Shown: positions 1 through 9,791 of the stretch, one piece after another
How the letters are laid out: the number at the start of each line of letters is the position of its first letter
Position numbering within the stretch: position 1 is the first letter of the stretch
Source: JADLHS01 sp964594985
Lineage (GTDB): Bacteria; Verrucomicrobiota; Verrucomicrobiia; Limisphaerales; JADLHS01
DNA length: 64,000 nt
Direction of reading: 5' to 3'
Assembly (NCBI GenBank): GCA_964594985.1
Contig: CAZQNQ010000027.1
Location: forward strand, 6,181-70,180
The notes under the pieces: model-generated
Databases searched by the model: none
Told to the model about the DNA's origin: nothing
What the model saw: the letters and a program-made list of their open reading frames with translations, nothing else
Position numbers and translations under genes: made by a program

Positions 1-279
1 ATTAATTGGCGAATTCTTGTCGTCTATCATACTTAAAAGTCCTTCTCTTTCGCGTTGCAGGTCTGCATGGGAAGCAACAGGGGGTAAATGTGCATTTTGC
101 CCGTTAGTAACTGGCGCAGAAGCTGAAGGGTTTGTCATTATAAAAGTGCTTGCCGGAGCAATAGGCAATTCTGTTTGTTCACTATTGGTTTTGGGTCGTC
201 TGGTGAACAGCCAAATCAGAAGCGCAATTGCAATGATTGCTGCTATCCACAGAACAAATTTAAGTTGTTTGGTTTTCAT
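1..279 (-). CDS. Partial single-pass membrane protein, unknown function
   Basis: An open frame on the minus strand starts with ATG at 279 and stays open for 93 codons to the window edge, so the C-terminus is missing. It begins MKTKQLKFVLWIAAIIAIAL, a short basic N-terminus followed by one hydrophobic stretch of about 20 residues (roughly 8-26), then an Arg-Arg stop-transfer and a polar Pro/Ala/Asn-rich region. This suggests a protein anchored by one helix with the rest outside. The start lies 5 nt after the stop of the large exported protein upstream, so the two are probably one transcription unit. No family was recognised. Confidence 0.6.
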   Translation of the reverse strand, partial: MKTKQLKFVLWIAAIIAIALLIWLFTRRPKTNSEQTELPIAPASTFIMTNPSASAPVTNGQNAHLPPVASHADLQREREGLLSMIDDKNSPIN

Positions 280-284
280 CGTGG

Positions 285-3200
285 TTAAAGATTTAGTGAT
301 TCCAAAAGTTTTTTCCAAAATGGCCAGCAGGCTTGATTTGAAAAACGAAATTGTCCGCTATGCCCCGGAATTTCTTCACCAAAATCGTAGGGAGATAAAT
401 TCAGATCAACTTGATTGGTCGGATTAAAATAACCACCAACATTGGGTTGTGCGCCCAGCGCATAACAGCGTGGCTCGGTGCAGAAGGAAAAAATCTCGTG
501 AGTGTTGGCCGGGAAAGTAAGTTCACCGACCCCTTTGTAAAACTTACCGCCGATTTGGTCGTAAGAATACGTTAGCGAACTAGCAGGCTTCAAATTTTGA
601 CCAAACTCCCATCTTTCAAGCGCGAAATCATTTGTGTTGAAAAAGTTAACGTAGTTGCTGGCCCCTTGAAATCCGTGGAAATAGTTTGAACTGCCAGACT
701 GCCAATAATTGGCATAGGCGTTTGGTGTGTTGTTGTTCAACACGAATGGAATCGAGCGATTTGTTGCCCCGGCATCGTAGCAGTGCGAAGGTATTGCGGC
801 CTGAAGCGCAGCGTAAACGGCAGCCAGTTTTGGCGCACTGGAACTGATCCGCAGGGCTTCACCCACCACCACATTGCCCATGCTATGTCCGGTTACTCGC
901 ACTTGATTGGGATATTTCGTGTTCAGATTTGTCAACAGCGTCCTCAGTCCAGTTGCCGATTTCCACGCCTGCCATTCGCTCTTCTCGTAATTGTTCAAAT
1001 CAAAAGCTTGAGCATCAAAACCCAAACCCGGAAAATTAAAATATGTCGGCCACCGAAAAGCACCGTAACGGCCAGTGTAACCCTGCCAATAGAGCCGCTT
1101 GAATCCCGTTTCCGCATAACTGTTCTTTGACCAAGTCGTCATGTTCCAGCCATGCACATGCAAAATATAAGGTGTATTGGTGTCGGAAGCGGCATTATGG
1201 GGATATTGGAAGGGAGCTGCTCCGACTGGAAGTCCGTCGGTGGCCAAATACGGTGTATTCACAGGTTGCATTGAGCCAACCTCACCAATCGTCCAACGCT
1301 CATACATTTGTTTTATATCCAGAAGCTCGAAGAATACGGAGGTTTCGACAATCGTATCTGTGCTTTGCCGGATTGTCAGCACCAGTTCTCCCCTCCCCAT
1401 TCCTGAACCTTCAAACAAGAAATGTTTCCGGCCAAACTGGGCGAAATAATTCGGTGGGAACTCCAGCGGCTGCGCTAAAGTCACTTCACCTAAAGTCTGG
1501 CCGGGGCTTGATTGCCCCAAGAGGACAGACAATTGGAATTGAGCAGTTACAGAATTTGTTAAATAGCCAGCGCCCCCATCTTCTTCCGCAGCCGGATAGA
1601 TTTTTATTTTGGGCGAACCCGTCGCATTACGCCAACTCAAGGTCACAGAATATCCATTTGAAGCCGGTAAAGCTGGCAACCCCGAAATCCACAACCGCGC
1701 AAAGTCTTCGAGATCGCGCATGGAAGTAATTTTCCCATCCTCAAAGTCCATGGTGCCGTATTGCAAATCCTCGCTGTACGGATCGCGGTCGTTGTTGATC
1801 CAGAACCGGAACGGTTTGGCGGCAGTGGTTTGATCGGGGCCGAAGAAGGAGCGGTCCATTATGCCATCATGATTGGCGTCCAAGTTCATGGACACCACAT
1901 ATACGGTGGCCGTGCCGCGTTGGCCAGTCTCGAGGTCCGGCAGCGTCACCAAGGCCATGCGGCCCGGTTCGGTCGGGAAGAACTCGCCATACGGAGAGAG
2001 GAGGCCAGTTTCATTCGTCGTCACCACGCCATTGGTCGTCGTGAACGCTTGGTCAAAGTATTGCCCAAGGAAACCGTAAACGCCGGGATAGCCATTAGTC
2101 ACCGCCAGCTTGGCATAACCCGCCACGCGGAAATCAGGATCGCCGATGCTGGCAATCAACAGCGGGCTGGTGTTGGTTGGCGAAAAAGTCGGATGGCCGG
2201 GCAGTTTGGGCGCGTCAAGATGGTCGTACCAGGCTCCATACTGCCGGGCGAAATAGTAATCGGTCGTTTGAAAGATGGGTTGGGCGGTTTGGGGATAAGC
2301 GTAACCTGAAGCCGAATCATTGGGCGTGCCGGGCGCAAGCAGAGATAGGCCGTCATCGTTCGCCACGACAAATGACAGATACGGCAAGCCATACAAATTC
2401 CGCGCGCCAGCAGCCATGCTATAAACAGGAATCAAATCCACCGACAAATTCATGGAAACGCCGACATTGTGGTTTGTCAGATAGGCCAGCGTTGGATGGT
2501 GGTCACACCAAGCGGTCCAGGTTGTCTCTGCTGGTGTGAGTAACGAAGCAATGTTGCTGACACCAGACTGCGGCTGAAACTTGAAAGCTCTGGGATCAAT
2601 TACCCCCAAGAAGGATGGTGCCCAATACATTCCGGTCGCCAGTGCCCCATTACCATCAAGGTAATCAGGATCAAAAATGAGATTCCGGTAATCATAATTG
2701 TCTTCAAAGGGTAAGGATTTTTGTGCCACGGCCTGCGGCACCGTGTAGCTGGAGACCGATAAATAGCTGGCATAAGCATAATCTACCGGCATGGAAGTCG
2801 TCGTTTCGGACGCCCCATTGTGTCGGTTAAAACCAAAACTATTGGTTGGCGTCGCCACGCGGAACAAGAATCGCAGGTTGTCTTTGAGCTGGGCCCGCCC
2901 GTCCCAAAAGGGCCGGCCGATTGCGTAACCATTATTGCTAATGTCAATCGCACTCACCACGCCGTTGGTCAGCACAAATCGGACATAATTAAATCTGCCA
3001 GTAGTAGCCAATGTTTGCACCAAGGGCTCTGGAAGAATAGCCACGCCGTTGGTGAACTGCGCCAAGGCAATTTCTTCATCGAAAACCGAAACGTGTTCAA
3101 GAATCTCCCAGTCTATGTCTGCGTTCCCTACTCGCACCGATGTTACATACGGTGGCAGATCGCGCAGAAACAACCTGGTAACATTGTCCGCAACGGTGCG

Positions 3201-4868
3201 AATGGTAGATTGCGGTGGATTCAATTCTTCGATGCGCTGCCATGGACTCCAGGCGGAACTGCCGCCGGGATAATGGGCTTGGATTCGATAACGAGGAATT
3301 TGTCCCTCAGAATAAATCTCCGGCAGATCGTCCGTTAACGCCCACAAGGCACTGGTCGCATTCGTCACTTGAATAGTGGTGCTGTAATATTCCCGCTCAA
3401 TCGTATAGCTGACCGCCGGTCCAGCAGTGGTCAGCCACGATGAATGCACATTTGTTCCCGTAGCTGCCAGATGCACCGCAAATCCGCTTGGCACTGCCGG
3501 GGTGTTGAACAGCCCCGGACTCGTCCCGTTCTGATACTCCTGCAAGTTCGTCCAACCATCATTGTCACTGTCTTTGTAGCCATCCGACACCCCCGTGTTC
3601 CCGGTGTCGGGATTGTTCGGATCCAGGCCGTGTTCCAATTCCCACCAATCCGGCAGGCCGTCCCCATCCGTGTCACGCAAAACTCTGGCCCACAGAAACA
3701 GGCTGTTGGTACGCGCTCCAATCGCCACCGTGGTCGGCGTCCAATCCTGGCCGTCAGCCCCAATCACAATCGGCAATTCCCCCGCCCAAGTGCTGTTGGT
3801 TAATGCTTCCTTGCTGAGGATTTCATACGCGGCCTCCGGCTCGGTGCCATGCACGGTCAAATTGGCCTGCCCGTTCGTGACGCTCAAGATCTCCAGCCAC
3901 AAACTTCCTTCGGCGTAGTTGTAAGCCATTGTGCCGCCGCCTTCCTCCAATAAACTTTGGGTTGTCACTCCATACTCCTCCGGCAACAACCCGGTGGATT
4001 TCAATGCCACCACTTTGGCCTGTTCCTCCTGTTTGGTGCCTTGCGCCCCAAGCAACGAGCGCCGCTTCCCGCTCTTGAAATACATTTCCTGCCAATCCAT
4101 TTTCGTGGGCCAGCGCCGCTTCGTCACCACTTCTTCAAATTGACCTTCGGCCAGTGAGTCCGCCGAGGCATAAACGTCTGAGCCGATCACCAAGCCCAGA
4201 TTCTGTTCCTCCCACGCGGCGGGCGCAACCAAGCCAGCTCCCTTTGCAATCGTCTCGGTATCCAGTTGCAGCACCACATTGGTTTCCGAATAGCACAAGG
4301 TGATCATCCGCCAAGCGCCCGCCGTGAATTCCACCGGCGTTTGCAGCAAAACCTCCGCGCCCAACTTGGTTTCCCCGGCCAGGCTGAGCGTGTCGCCCGC
4401 CGCATTGAAGAACAACGCCCAGCGCGTCGGGGCTTTCTCGCGATTGAGTTGCACCAGTTCCAACAGCCGCGCGGCATGGCCCGGCCCTTGTCCCCCGCTG
4501 GTTTTACTCGCCGTGCTCCAGTTGGGCGCAAACCAGAATCGAATCGTTCCCGCCGCTGGCGCAAAATTGGATTCTGTCTCGGAAGCCCGCGCCGGAATGA
4601 TGACGGGCGACGGCAAGAAACTTTCGCGGCTGGCTTCGCGACTTAACGCATAGCCACTCCAACTTTCTAAAAGCGTGGCGTTGTCCTCATTGAGTGCCAG
4701 ATTCCGCCACGGCCCGCGCGCATAGCCGGAATCAAAGCCGAAAATCTTGATGCTTTCCTCGGGCCACGGCGGTTGCGGCGCGCGTGGAGCAGTCCGGCCC
4801 GGCTCAACTGAATGAAGAAGTGCTAAAACTGCGATGATCCCTGCGAAGAGTCGTTTATCCGTTTTCAT
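285..4868 (-). CDS. Giant secreted protein: LamG-like N-terminus, calcium-repeat segment, C-terminal alpha/beta-hydrolase-like domain
   Basis: The 1527-residue product has an N-terminal signal peptide (basic MKTDKR, hydrophobic IIAVLALLHSV). Residues about 90-270 read like a laminin-G/concanavalin-like fold (AAGTIRFWFAPNW, WRMITLCYS). Around residues 396-450 there is a thrombospondin type-3 or dockerin-like calcium segment (DTDGDGLPDWWE, DSDNDGWTNLQEY). Near residues 1265-1340 the sequence LHVHGWNMTTW followed by VTGHSMGN gives a nucleophile-elbow GHSMG, so a lipase/esterase-like hydrolase is likely, with Ser near 1329 as candidate nucleophile. The substrate is unknown. This mosaic build is typical of extracellular proteins in Verrucomicrobia. 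The downstream membrane-protein gene follows after 5 nt. Confidence 0.8.
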   Translation of the reverse strand: MKTDKRLFAGIIAVLALLHSVEPGRTAPRAPQPPWPEESIKIFGFDSGYARGPWRNLALNEDNATLLESWSGYALSREASRESFLPSPVIIPARASETESNFAPAAGTIRFWFAPNWSTASKTSGGQGPGHAARLLELVQLNREKAPTRWALFFNAAGDTLSLAGETKLGAEVLLQTPVEFTAGAWRMITLCYSETNVVLQLDTETIAKGAGLVAPAAWEEQNLGLVIGSDVYASADSLAEGQFEEVVTKRRWPTKMDWQEMYFKSGKRRSLLGAQGTKQEEQAKVVALKSTGLLPEEYGVTTQSLLEEGGGTMAYNYAEGSLWLEILSVTNGQANLTVHGTEPEAAYEILSKEALTNSTWAGELPIVIGADGQDWTPTTVAIGARTNSLFLWARVLRDTDGDGLPDWWELEHGLDPNNPDTGNTGVSDGYKDSDNDGWTNLQEYQNGTSPGLFNTPAVPSGFAVHLAATGTNVHSSWLTTAGPAVSYTIEREYYSTTIQVTNATSALWALTDDLPEIYSEGQIPRYRIQAHYPGGSSAWSPWQRIEELNPPQSTIRTVADNVTRLFLRDLPPYVTSVRVGNADIDWEILEHVSVFDEEIALAQFTNGVAILPEPLVQTLATTGRFNYVRFVLTNGVVSAIDISNNGYAIGRPFWDGRAQLKDNLRFLFRVATPTNSFGFNRHNGASETTTSMPVDYAYASYLSVSSYTVPQAVAQKSLPFEDNYDYRNLIFDPDYLDGNGALATGMYWAPSFLGVIDPRAFKFQPQSGVSNIASLLTPAETTWTAWCDHHPTLAYLTNHNVGVSMNLSVDLIPVYSMAAGARNLYGLPYLSFVVANDDGLSLLAPGTPNDSASGYAYPQTAQPIFQTTDYYFARQYGAWYDHLDAPKLPGHPTFSPTNTSPLLIASIGDPDFRVAGYAKLAVTNGYPGVYGFLGQYFDQAFTTTNGVVTTNETGLLSPYGEFFPTEPGRMALVTLPDLETGQRGTATVYVVSMNLDANHDGIMDRSFFGPDQTTAAKPFRFWINNDRDPYSEDLQYGTMDFEDGKITSMRDLEDFARLWISGLPALPASNGYSVTLSWRNATGSPKIKIYPAAEEDGGAGYLTNSVTAQFQLSVLLGQSSPGQTLGEVTLAQPLEFPPNYFAQFGRKHFLFEGSGMGRGELVLTIRQSTDTIVETSVFFELLDIKQMYERWTIGEVGSMQPVNTPYLATDGLPVGAAPFQYPHNAASDTNTPYILHVHGWNMTTWSKNSYAETGFKRLYWQGYTGRYGAFRWPTYFNFPGLGFDAQAFDLNNYEKSEWQAWKSATGLRTLLTNLNTKYPNQVRVTGHSMGNVVVGEALRISSSAPKLAAVYAALQAAIPSHCYDAGATNRSIPFVLNNNTPNAYANYWQSGSSNYFHGFQGASNYVNFFNTNDFALERWEFGQNLKPASSLTYSYDQIGGKFYKGVGELTFPANTHEIFSFCTEPRCYALGAQPNVGGYFNPTNQVDLNLSPYDFGEEIPGHSGQFRFSNQACWPFWKKLLESLNL

Positions 4869-5412
4869 GTGGTTCCGTTTCCCGTTTCTGATGGTCCGCT
4901 ACGGAAATGAAGGGGCGCGAACCTAACGCACCCCCGTCAGAGGTACCGCGAAGCACCCGTCAACAGAGCACGTCAAGCCGCGCCCAGTCGGGGCGCGGGT
5001 TTGACAGGTCTGTTGACTCGAGGAATTTCGCGGTTTTCTGACGAGTCCGTGGCAAAGCCACGCTAAATGTTTTTGTTTGTAATTACATGTTTATCCAAAT
5101 TTGTCGTCTGACGGCTTGGTTGTATGTCCGACGCGAAGCACTGACAAGCAGTTTTTACTGAGACTTTGGGATATTAATTGTCCTGAACAAAATCAAAAAT
5201 GTCTTGAATCAAGCCAGCGTGCTTTTCGCTTGCCGTAAACAGGCAACTCCCGACCGGATAATTGTGCGCCTCATTTCCGCGCGGATTCACTCAAAGCAAC
5301 TCCCCGCGTATGCCGTTATCAGTCATGCGCATGATTGGTGTTGAACCTGCTAAATGACAGCCATTCGTATTCCGTGTCGTACCAACGGAGTGCGTTTTGA
5401 TTCCGCAACTCA
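4869..5412. other. Divergent intergenic region without a gene
   Basis: These 544 bp separate the minus-strand giant secreted protein from the plus-strand hybrid kinase, so promoters for both must lie here. No convincing small gene was found. The outstanding content is the stepped palindrome at 4935-5043 and a short perfect hairpin just after it (cgtggc at 5048-5053 pairs with gccacg at 5057-5062). The rest is more AT-rich than the flanking genes. Confidence 0.6.
4935..5043. repeat. 109-bp stepped palindrome (long imperfect hairpin)
   Basis: Five nested pairs of arms share one centre: cgtcaga 4935-4941 with tctgacg 5037-5043; accgcgaa 4945-4952 with ttcgcggt 5027-5034; gtcaacaga 4959-4967 with tctgttgac 5009-5017; gtcaa 4972-4976 with ttgac 5001-5005; ccgcgccc 4978-4985 with gggcgcgg 4991-4998. 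The loop is agtcg. Transcribed from either strand it would fold into one long rod with internal bulges. It could be a non-autonomous mobile element, a structured leader or a cruciform regulatory site. Function unknown. Confidence 0.8.
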
Positions 5413-7884
5413 ATGAAGTCAGGCAGCGCGCAAATTTTATTGGTCGAAGACGATTCCAGGATCGCCGCCATCTTGGCGGAACTTTTTGCGTCCGCCAATC
5501 TCGTCCTCAGCCATGCCGCGAATTCCGCTGAAGCCCTCCAGCGCCTCAGCGATCAAAGCCCCGACCTGCTGCTGCTCGACCTCGGGTTGCCGGGCTTGGA
5601 CGGCTTTCAATTCCTCCGCGAAATCAAAGCCGCGCCGCAGACGCGCGACATTCCCGTCATCGTCTTGAGCGGGCGCAACGATCCCGCTGAGAAAGTGCGT
5701 GGGCTTGAACTCGGGGCCGTGGATTATCAGACCAAGCCTTTCGACGGGGTCGAACTGCGCGCCCGCATCCACAGTGCCCTGCGCGTCAAACACCGGCAGG
5801 ACGAACTCAAGCGGCAAAACCAGACGTTGATCGGGGAACGCGACAGCGCCGCGCTGGCATTGCGCAACAAGTCGGATTTCCTGGCCAACATGAGCCACGA
5901 AATCCGCACGCCCATGAACGGCGTCATCGCCATGACCGGCCTGCTGCTCGAAACCCCGCTCGCGCCCGAGCAACGCAGTTACGTGGACACGATCTATTCC
6001 AGCGCCGAATCACTGCTCACGATCATCAACGATATCCTCGACTTCTCGAAGATCGAATCCGGCAAGCTGGACTTTGAATGTCAGCCGGTCAATCTGCGCA
6101 CCTGCGTGGAGGAAGCCCTGGATCTGCTCGGTGCGAAAGCCGGCGAGAAACAACTCGATCTGACCTACGAAATCGCCGCCAACGCCCCGGCTCAGGTGCT
6201 GGGCGATGTCACCCGCCTCCGGCAGGTGCTCGTCAATCTGCTCGGCAATGCGGTCAAATTCACCCATCAGGGCGAAATCTTCATTGAGATCAAAGTCCTC
6301 ACCGCGCCGGAAAATCCCGCCAATCCGACCACGCCGTGGCAGTTGCATTTCGCCGTGCGCGACACGGGCATCGGCATCTCCTCCGAGCGCCTCGCCAGAT
6401 TGTTCACGCCGTTTGTCCAGGCCGACGCTTCCACCACGCGGCATTTCGGCGGCACGGGTCTCGGCCTGTCCATCAGCCGCCGGCTGGTGGAATTGATGGG
6501 CGGCAAGCTGTGGGTCGAAAGCACTCCCGGCAGCGGCTCCACATTCCAATTTACGCTGCCCTTCCAGTCGGCCCCGCAACACGAAACCTCGATGCTCGAC
6601 CGCAACCAACCGCAGCTCGCCGGTTTGAAACTGTTGATCGTGGATGACAACGCGACCAACCGCCGCATCCTGTCCCTGCAGACGTCCAAGTGGGGCATGG
6701 TACCGCGCACCGCCGCCAACGGCGATCAGGCGCTCGCCTGGTTGCGCGCGGGAGAAACCTTTGATCTGGCCGTGCTTGATATGCAGATGCCAGGCATGAA
6801 TGGACTCACGCTCGCGCAGGAAATCCGCAAGCTGGCCGCCGGCGCGAACCTGCCGCTGGTGCTGTTGACCTCGATGGGCGTCCGCACCGACAGCCCGGAG
6901 TTCGTCGCCGCCGGCTTTGCGACCTGTCTCACCAAACCGATCAAGCCCGCGCAATTGTTTGAGTCGCTTGTGCGCGTAGTCTCCGGTTTGCGCCCGGCCC
7001 CGAAGCCCGCTCCGGCCAGCAACAAGCTCGACCCGAAACTTTCCAGCCGGATGCCGCTGCGGGTCCTGTTGTGCGACGATAACCTCATCAATCAGAAGGT
7101 CGCCACGCGCCTGCTCGGCCAGATGGGCTACACCGCCAAGGTCGCGGCCAATGGGCTTGAGGCGCTCAAGGCCCTGGACGAGGGCGTCTTTGACCTGATT
7201 TTCATGGACGTGATGATGCCCGAGATGGACGGCCTGGAAGCCACGCGACAGATCCGCAGCCGGCAGCAGGATCGCACCACGTATCCGAATTACAAATCGC
7301 CCCTGGTCATCGTGGCCATGACGGCCAGCGCCATGCCCGGCGACAAGGAAAAATGTCTCGCCGTCGGCATGGACGATTATTTGTCCAAGCCCGTCCGCCC
7401 CGAAGAAGTGCGCGCGGTCGTCGAACGCTGGGGTGAGAAAGCCGCGCTTGATTTAGCCGGGCACAAGATTGATTCTGCCAGGGCGACCGTAAAACTTCTC
7501 GCCCAAACTGAAACGCCTATGAACGACCTGCCTGCCGTTGACATGGATCGGTTGAACGAATTCACCGAGGGCAACCCCGAAAACCTTACCGAACTCGCCA
7601 CCCTCTACCTCAAGCAGACCACGCAACAACTGGAGGAACTCCAGACGGCGGTCAAAACCAACGATGCGCCCGGCATCCGCCGCATCGCCCACAGTTGCGC
7701 CGGGGCCAGCGCCACCTGCGGCATGAAACGCATCGTCCCCCTGCTCCGGGAACTGGAACGGCAAGGTGAGGAAGGCACACTTGCCACCGCCCCCACGCTG
7801 TTCACGCAGGTGACGGCCGAATTCGATTTGATCCGCACCACGTTGACCCCCTACATCACGCCCGGCGTCACACCCCAATCCTGA
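5413..7884 (+). CDS. Hybrid histidine kinase REC-HisKA-HATPase-REC-REC-Hpt
   Basis: The 823-residue cytoplasmic protein has no membrane segment. In order: a receiver (acceptor D56, conserved K108), a HisKA dimerisation helix with NMSHEIRTPMNG (H162), a HATPase_c domain (N275/N279, DTGIGI, GGTGLGLS), a second receiver (D456), a third receiver (VLLCDDN, D599, K659) and a C-terminal Hpt domain with RIAHSCAGAS (H760). The first receiver in place of a sensor domain suggests that another kinase feeds it, making it a phosphorelay hub. The next gene (REC-Hpt-REC) starts 8 bp after its stop, so the two are co-transcribed and are probably partners. ATG at 5413 is the first in-frame start with a complete receiver. 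Confidence 0.93.
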   Translation: MKSGSAQILLVEDDSRIAAILAELFASANLVLSHAANSAEALQRLSDQSPDLLLLDLGLPGLDGFQFLREIKAAPQTRDIPVIVLSGRNDPAEKVRGLELGAVDYQTKPFDGVELRARIHSALRVKHRQDELKRQNQTLIGERDSAALALRNKSDFLANMSHEIRTPMNGVIAMTGLLLETPLAPEQRSYVDTIYSSAESLLTIINDILDFSKIESGKLDFECQPVNLRTCVEEALDLLGAKAGEKQLDLTYEIAANAPAQVLGDVTRLRQVLVNLLGNAVKFTHQGEIFIEIKVLTAPENPANPTTPWQLHFAVRDTGIGISSERLARLFTPFVQADASTTRHFGGTGLGLSISRRLVELMGGKLWVESTPGSGSTFQFTLPFQSAPQHETSMLDRNQPQLAGLKLLIVDDNATNRRILSLQTSKWGMVPRTAANGDQALAWLRAGETFDLAVLDMQMPGMNGLTLAQEIRKLAAGANLPLVLLTSMGVRTDSPEFVAAGFATCLTKPIKPAQLFESLVRVVSGLRPAPKPAPASNKLDPKLSSRMPLRVLLCDDNLINQKVATRLLGQMGYTAKVAANGLEALKALDEGVFDLIFMDVMMPEMDGLEATRQIRSRQQDRTTYPNYKSPLVIVAMTASAMPGDKEKCLAVGMDDYLSKPVRPEEVRAVVERWGEKAALDLAGHKIDSARATVKLLAQTETPMNDLPAVDMDRLNEFTEGNPENLTELATLYLKQTTQQLEELQTAVKTNDAPGIRRIAHSCAGASATCGMKRIVPLLRELERQGEEGTLATAPTLFTQVTAEFDLIRTTLTPYITPGVTPQS

Positions 7885-7892
7885 ATCGCACG

Positions 7893-9083
7893 ATGAGTAA
7901 AATCCTGATTATCGAAGACGATCAACTGGTCGCGAACATCTACCGCAACCGGCTCGCTGTCGAAGGCTTCACGGTCGAGGTGGCCAACACGGGCGAAGCT
8001 GGCCTGGAGCTGTTCAAAACTTTCACCCCCGACGCCGTCATCGTGGATTTGATCCTGCCCGGGATCAGCGGGCTGGAGGTGATGAAAAAGATTCGCAGTC
8101 AGCCGGAGTTCCAAAAGCTGCCCCTCATCGTCTTTTCCAACACCTACCTGAGTTCGATGGTGCAGGAAGCCTGGAAGGCCGGCGCCACCAAGTGTCTCTC
8201 AAAAGCCAACTGCCCGACCAAGGAGGTGATTGAAGCCGTGCGCTCCGCCCTCGGCAAAAGCCCCGACCACGTCACCAAACCGACCGTGGCGGAACCCCGC
8301 ACCAAACTTGGCAGCAATCCGACCGTCACCCCAAAAGCCGAAGCCTCCGGCCAGACCGAACTGCGGAACTCCGTCACCGTCTCGTTCCAGGAAACGATCA
8401 CCAGACTGCGGCAAGCCATCCAGGGCATGGCCCGGGCGACGACTGACAACGACCGGGCGAACTTCGCGCGGGAGATTTATCGCCGCGCCCATGGATTGAC
8501 CGGCTCCGCGCACCTCGCCGGCTTGACCGAGTTCGCCCAACTTTCCGAAGCACTCGAAGCCTTCACGATGGAACTCCACGAAAAGCCCAACACCATCAAC
8601 GCTTCCATCCTGCGCACGCTGGCGACCGCCATTGATTTTCTGCCGGTGCTGTTTGACCAGCCGGATGGGACAACGCAGCCCCTCCCCAATACTTCAAACA
8701 TCCTCGTGGTGGACGATGAGCCGATCTCCCGTCGCGCGGTGACGCACGCGCTGGAGCGCGCCAAGCTGAAATCCGTCGGAGTGGACGATCCCAACGTCGC
8801 TTTGAAGATGCTGAGCGAATCCACCTACGATCTCGTGTTCCTCGATGTGGACATGCCCGGGATGACCGGCCACGAACTCTGCACCCGGCTTCGCGCCCTG
8901 CCGCGCCACAAAAAAACCCCGGTCGTGTTCGTGACCAATTTGAATGATTTCCAGAATCGCGCGAATTCGACGATGAGCGGCGGCAATGATTTCATCACCA
9001 AACCGTTTCCGTTCCTGGAACTCGCCGTGAAGTCGCTCGTTTACGTGCTGCGCAACAAGTATCCGGCGGCAAAAGCTGTTTGA
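7893..9083 (+). CDS. REC-Hpt-REC phosphorelay protein
   Basis: The 396-residue protein has two receiver domains flanking a histidine phosphotransfer segment. The first receiver has acidic residues at 9-10, acceptor D52 and K104. The middle contains RRAHGLTGSAHLAG with H200, which fits the Hpt motif HxLKGSA. The C-terminal receiver starts ILVVDDEPISR and has acceptor D318 and K370. There is no DNA-binding or enzymatic output, so the output must be by protein contact or by phosphate transfer. It lies 8 bp downstream of the hybrid kinase and probably exchanges phosphate with it. Confidence 0.9.
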   Translation: MSKILIIEDDQLVANIYRNRLAVEGFTVEVANTGEAGLELFKTFTPDAVIVDLILPGISGLEVMKKIRSQPEFQKLPLIVFSNTYLSSMVQEAWKAGATKCLSKANCPTKEVIEAVRSALGKSPDHVTKPTVAEPRTKLGSNPTVTPKAEASGQTELRNSVTVSFQETITRLRQAIQGMARATTDNDRANFAREIYRRAHGLTGSAHLAGLTEFAQLSEALEAFTMELHEKPNTINASILRTLATAIDFLPVLFDQPDGTTQPLPNTSNILVVDDEPISRRAVTHALERAKLKSVGVDDPNVALKMLSESTYDLVFLDVDMPGMTGHELCTRLRALPRHKKTPVVFVTNLNDFQNRANSTMSGGNDFITKPFPFLELAVKSLVYVLRNKYPAAKAV

Positions 9084-9295
9084 GCTGATCCCGAACTCCG
9101 AAGTCGCCGGCAGCAAAACGGCGCGGGCGAGAGTCGGGCAGGCTTTCCAGCCTGCCGGTTCACGGGACTTTCCAGTCCCGTGTTTCAGTCGGGTGGCGTG
9201 GCGGAAACGGGCGACTGGAAAGTCGCCCGCACTGGCAGGTTGGAAAACCTGCCCTGCGATTATTGCTCCGCACCAACTTCGGAGTTCAGGCTGAT
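9084..9295. repeat. MITE-like palindromic element, family A, copy 1
   Basis: The stretch between the REC-Hpt-REC gene and ybeY begins cccgaactccgaag (9090 on) and ends with the near-inverse cttcggagttcag. It is directly flanked by gctgat at 9084-9089 and 9290-9295, which looks like a target duplication. Inside are nested inverted repeats: gcaggctttccagcctgc, cacgggactttccagtcccgtg and gggcgactggaaagtcgccc. Related copies are at 10791-10986, 15077-15211 and 24984-25116. Confidence 0.8.
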
Positions 9296-9296
9296 G

Positions 9297-9791
9297 TCAC
9301 TTCGCCGTCTTGGCGAGCGCGCGAAGCAAAAATTTCTTTTCCAGCAGCCGCACCAAGCGGTTTTCCTCGCGCTTCATGACGCGTCGCGCGGTCACGCGAT
9401 GATCGTCATGCCCGCCCAGATGCAAAACGCCGTGGACGATGTAGCGCACCACTTCCGCCGGCCAGGTCGTCCGAAAACTCCGCGCCTGCGCCACCGCGTC
9501 ATCCACGCAGACATACAACTCGCCGCAGATCGTCTGGCGAAAACCTTTCTGTTGCCTGCGGGATGATTGCTCCTCGCTGTGATCGAACGTGATCACATCC
9601 GTCGAGCCTTCGTGTCGCAGGAACTGCCAGTTGACCCGCGCCATCTCTTTCGCGCCGACCAGCGCGACGCCCAACTCGACCTCGTCCAACTTCAACAACT
9701 CACTCAACAGCTCGATCGTAATCTCCCGCAACAATCGCGTGTTGATCGCCCGCGAGCGTTGCCGGTTGCGGATCGTCAGTTCCAGACTCAT
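9297..9791 (-). CDS. ybeY: YbeY-type endoribonuclease (rRNA maturation)
   Basis: The 164-residue protein carries the YbeY metal-site signature: H120GVLH124 followed by LGGHDDH, with ARVNWQFLRHEGSTDVITF upstream as in the family. The family is a single-domain zinc RNase that processes 16S rRNA 3' ends and takes part in ribosome quality control. The third ligand position (H in the E. coli protein) aligns with D130 here, with His 131 next to it; I believe such variants occur in related bacteria. Its ATG overlaps the phoH-like stop by 4 bp (ATGA), the usual phoH-ybeY pairing, which supports the call. Confidence 0.92.
   Translation of the reverse strand: MSLELTIRNRQRSRAINTRLLREITIELLSELLKLDEVELGVALVGAKEMARVNWQFLRHEGSTDVITFDHSEEQSSRRQQKGFRQTICGELYVCVDDAVAQARSFRTTWPAEVVRYIVHGVLHLGGHDDHRVTARRVMKREENRLVRLLEKKFLLRALAKTAK

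Noticed and set aside
5037..5070. Hammerhead-ribozyme-like core: ctgacga followed by a hairpin at 5048-5062.
   Set aside because: The CUGANGA part is present, but the required GAAA after stem II is replaced by cTAAA, no stems I and III close it, and the ctgacg is already explained as an arm of the long palindrome.
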